Source of the DNA: Gammaproteobacteria bacterium
GTDB lineage: Bacteria; Pseudomonadota; Gammaproteobacteria; Nitrosococcales; Methylophagaceae
Direction: 5' to 3'
Assembly (NCBI GenBank): GCA_003645385.1
Contig: QNEY01000002.1
Span: 1 to 33,259 of the forward strand
Length of the DNA stretch: 33,259 bases
This document shows, piece after piece, positions 32,370 through 33,259 of the stretch (position 1 is its first letter; every line of letters begins with the position of its first letter). The position numbers and the translations under genes were made by a program. Under the pieces are notes generated by a model. It saw only the letters and a list, made by a program, of their open reading frames with translations. It did no database searches and was not told the origin of the DNA.

Positions 32370-32590
32370 ACTACGAAGAAATCAAAACAGCAATAGACAA
32401 CGGCAAGAAAGTAATCATTGTCATTGCTGAACCTGAGATAGTCGAGAAAGCGATTACTTACGGATTGGCTATGGATTATGCCTGGAGTGGGAAGATAGAG
32501 ATGCTCCCTGATTATCCCTTTCCAATGAAACTAGTAACAACTCTCATCAAGAAACCTTATGAGGTGAAATCTTTGTGGGATAAAATCTAA
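32366..32590 (+). CDS. Hypothetical small protein
   Basis: This 74-residue protein starts in an ATGA overlap. The pattern YEEIKTAIDNGKKVIIVIAE followed by EIVEKAITYGLAMDYAWSGK suggests a small alpha/beta domain. PDYPFPMKLVTTLIKKPYEV follows. There is no membrane segment or known motif. It lies 14 bases before the pentapeptide-repeat gene and is co-transcribed with it. Confidence 0.6.
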   Translation: MNYEEIKTAIDNGKKVIIVIAEPEIVEKAITYGLAMDYAWSGKIEMLPDYPFPMKLVTTLIKKPYEVKSLWDKI

Positions 32591-32604
32591 ACTGGAGGAT
32601 TAAA

Positions 32605-33259
32605 ATGGATAGATATTCGGATAAAGAACTAAAAGAAATTCTCAAAAAGCATTCCCAATGGATAATGGACGAAAATGAAGGAGAGAAGGCTAATCTGTGT
32701 GATGCTAATCTGCGTGGTGCTGATCTGCGTGATGCTGGTCTGTGTGATGCTGATCTGCGTAAGGCTAATCTGCGTAATGCTAATCTGCGTGATGCTGATC
32801 TGCGTAATGCTAGTCTGCGTGGTGCTAATCTGCGTGGTGCTGATCTGTGTGGTGCTGATCTGTGTGGTGCTGATCTGCGTGATGCTAATCTGGATGGGGC
32901 TGATCTGCATGGTGCTAATCTGCGTAATGCTAATCTGCGTGATGCTGGTCTGTGTAATGCTGGTCTGTGTGGTGCTGATCTGCGTAATGCTAGTCTGCGT
33001 GGTGCTGATCTGCGTGATGCTAATCTGGATGGGGCTGATCTGCATGGTGCTAATCTGCGTAATGCTAATCTGGATGGGGCTGATCTGCATGGTGCTAATC
33101 TGCGTAATGCTAATCTGCGTGATGCTGGTCTGCGTAATGCTAATCTGTGTGGTGCTGATCTGGATGGAGCTGATCTGGATTTTTCATCCCTACCCTTATG
33201 GTGTGGGGGATTAAGCTTTAGGATTGATGAAAGATTGGCAAAGCAACTAATGTATCATA
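32605..33259 (+). CDS. Pentapeptide-repeat protein, N-terminal part (continues at window start)
   Basis: GGAGG (32594-32598) precedes ATG 32605. After a 28-residue charged leader (MDRYSDKELKEILKKHSQWI...), 33 uninterrupted A(D/N/S/G)L(R/C/D/H)x units follow, encoded by 33 consecutive 15-bp units (32689-33183) with no indels. Central Leu and flanking Ala form the core of a right-handed beta-helix. The C-terminal cap lies in 33184-33259 and continues at base 124 of the window to the stop at 260. The same DNA is open in other frames, as expected for a 15-bp periodic sequence. Function is unknown: DNA mimicry of gyrase is known for Qnr/MfpA, but phage members are largely uncharacterised. Confidence 0.85.
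   Translation, partial: MDRYSDKELKEILKKHSQWIMDENEGEKANLCDANLRGADLRDAGLCDADLRKANLRNANLRDADLRNASLRGANLRGADLCGADLCGADLRDANLDGADLHGANLRNANLRDAGLCNAGLCGADLRNASLRGADLRDANLDGADLHGANLRNANLDGADLHGANLRNANLRDAGLRNANLCGADLDGADLDFSSLPLWCGGLSFRIDERLAKQLMYH
33137..33259. repeat. Right copy of the 123-bp terminal redundancy
   Basis: Identical to bases 1-123. It covers the last repeat units and start of the C-terminal cap of the pentapeptide-repeat gene. Confidence 0.95.

Noticed and set aside
32689-33183. Regular repeats resembling a CRISPR-type array
   Set aside because: The units are contiguous 15-mers with no spacers and encode a classic pentapeptide protein.
32629-33214. Long open frames in other frames of the pentapeptide region: + strand 32675-33214 (LICVMLICV-type) and - strand 33090-32629 (QISITQIS-type)
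   Set aside because: A 15-bp periodic sequence is open in several frames at once. These have no ribosome site and give low-complexity hydrophobic or polar repeats; the A(D/N)LxG frame has a ribosome site, leader and cap.
1-33259. Lysogeny module or minus-strand genes
   Set aside because: No integrase, divergent repressor pair or credible minus-strand gene; minus-strand frames are shadows of + strand genes without ribosome sites. The single helix-turn-helix candidate (29253-29483) is inside the early operon and co-oriented.

Overview
The window is a nearly complete, apparently circular tailed-phage genome. Its first and last 123 bases are identical, so the contig closes on itself to about 33,136 bp, and the join falls inside a pentapeptide-repeat gene. 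Every credible gene is on the + strand. A tail tube, tail-assembly chaperone, 590-residue tape measure and no sheath gene point to a siphovirus. Strong AGGAGG-type ribosome sites and sigma70-like promoters (TTGACA-N16-TAGAAT and TTGGCA-N16-TATTAT) suggest an ordinary bacterial host, but nothing identifies the host taxon. I see no tRNA, integrase, repressor/Cro switch or CRISPR.

There appear to be two head-to-tail transcription units. The early/replication unit starts at the promoter near 28,373, crosses the contig join and runs to about 7,456. It encodes small membrane proteins, a small helix-turn-helix candidate, a RecB/Cas4-like PD-(D/E)XK nuclease, a protein resembling the phiC31 gp3 recombination directionality factor, a spanin-like membrane coiled-coil protein and the 263-residue pentapeptide-repeat protein. 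After the join come a Cys-rich protein, a PrimPol/superfamily 3 helicase, several small ORFs including a tandem paralogous pair, two decayed DNA methyltransferases, a 573-bp AT-rich non-coding block, an SF2 helicase and a VRR-NUC nuclease. The non-coding block carries about 14 TGACA/TGTCA sites and is the best candidate for the replication origin.

The late unit starts at the promoter at 7,468-7,495. Its order is terminase small and large subunits, portal, Mu-F-like head protein, a small protein I read as an Acb2/Tad1-family cyclic-nucleotide sponge (anti-CBASS/anti-Thoeris), scaffold, major capsid, decoration-like protein, decoration-connector fusion, neck/tail-completion proteins, tail tube, tail chaperones, tape measure, tail tip, fibre genes, holin candidate and a papain-like (YiiX-type) hydrolase. 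It ends at a strong rho-independent terminator (27,563-27,602). A small unknown ORF and an M15 peptidase endolysin follow the terminator.

The most interesting points are: (1) the putative Acb2/Tad1 gene inside the head operon, bracketed by a perfect 15-bp direct repeat like an inserted cassette; (2) the iteron-like block next to two methyltransferase genes that have both lost their middles; (3) an RDF-like protein with no integrase; (4) a decoration-type domain duplicated and fused to a head-tail connector; (5) two adjacent tail genes with the same N-terminal anchor and unrelated distal parts; (6) 33 near-identical 15-bp units in the pentapeptide gene. Assignments rest on reading motifs and gene order by eye; no database search was run.
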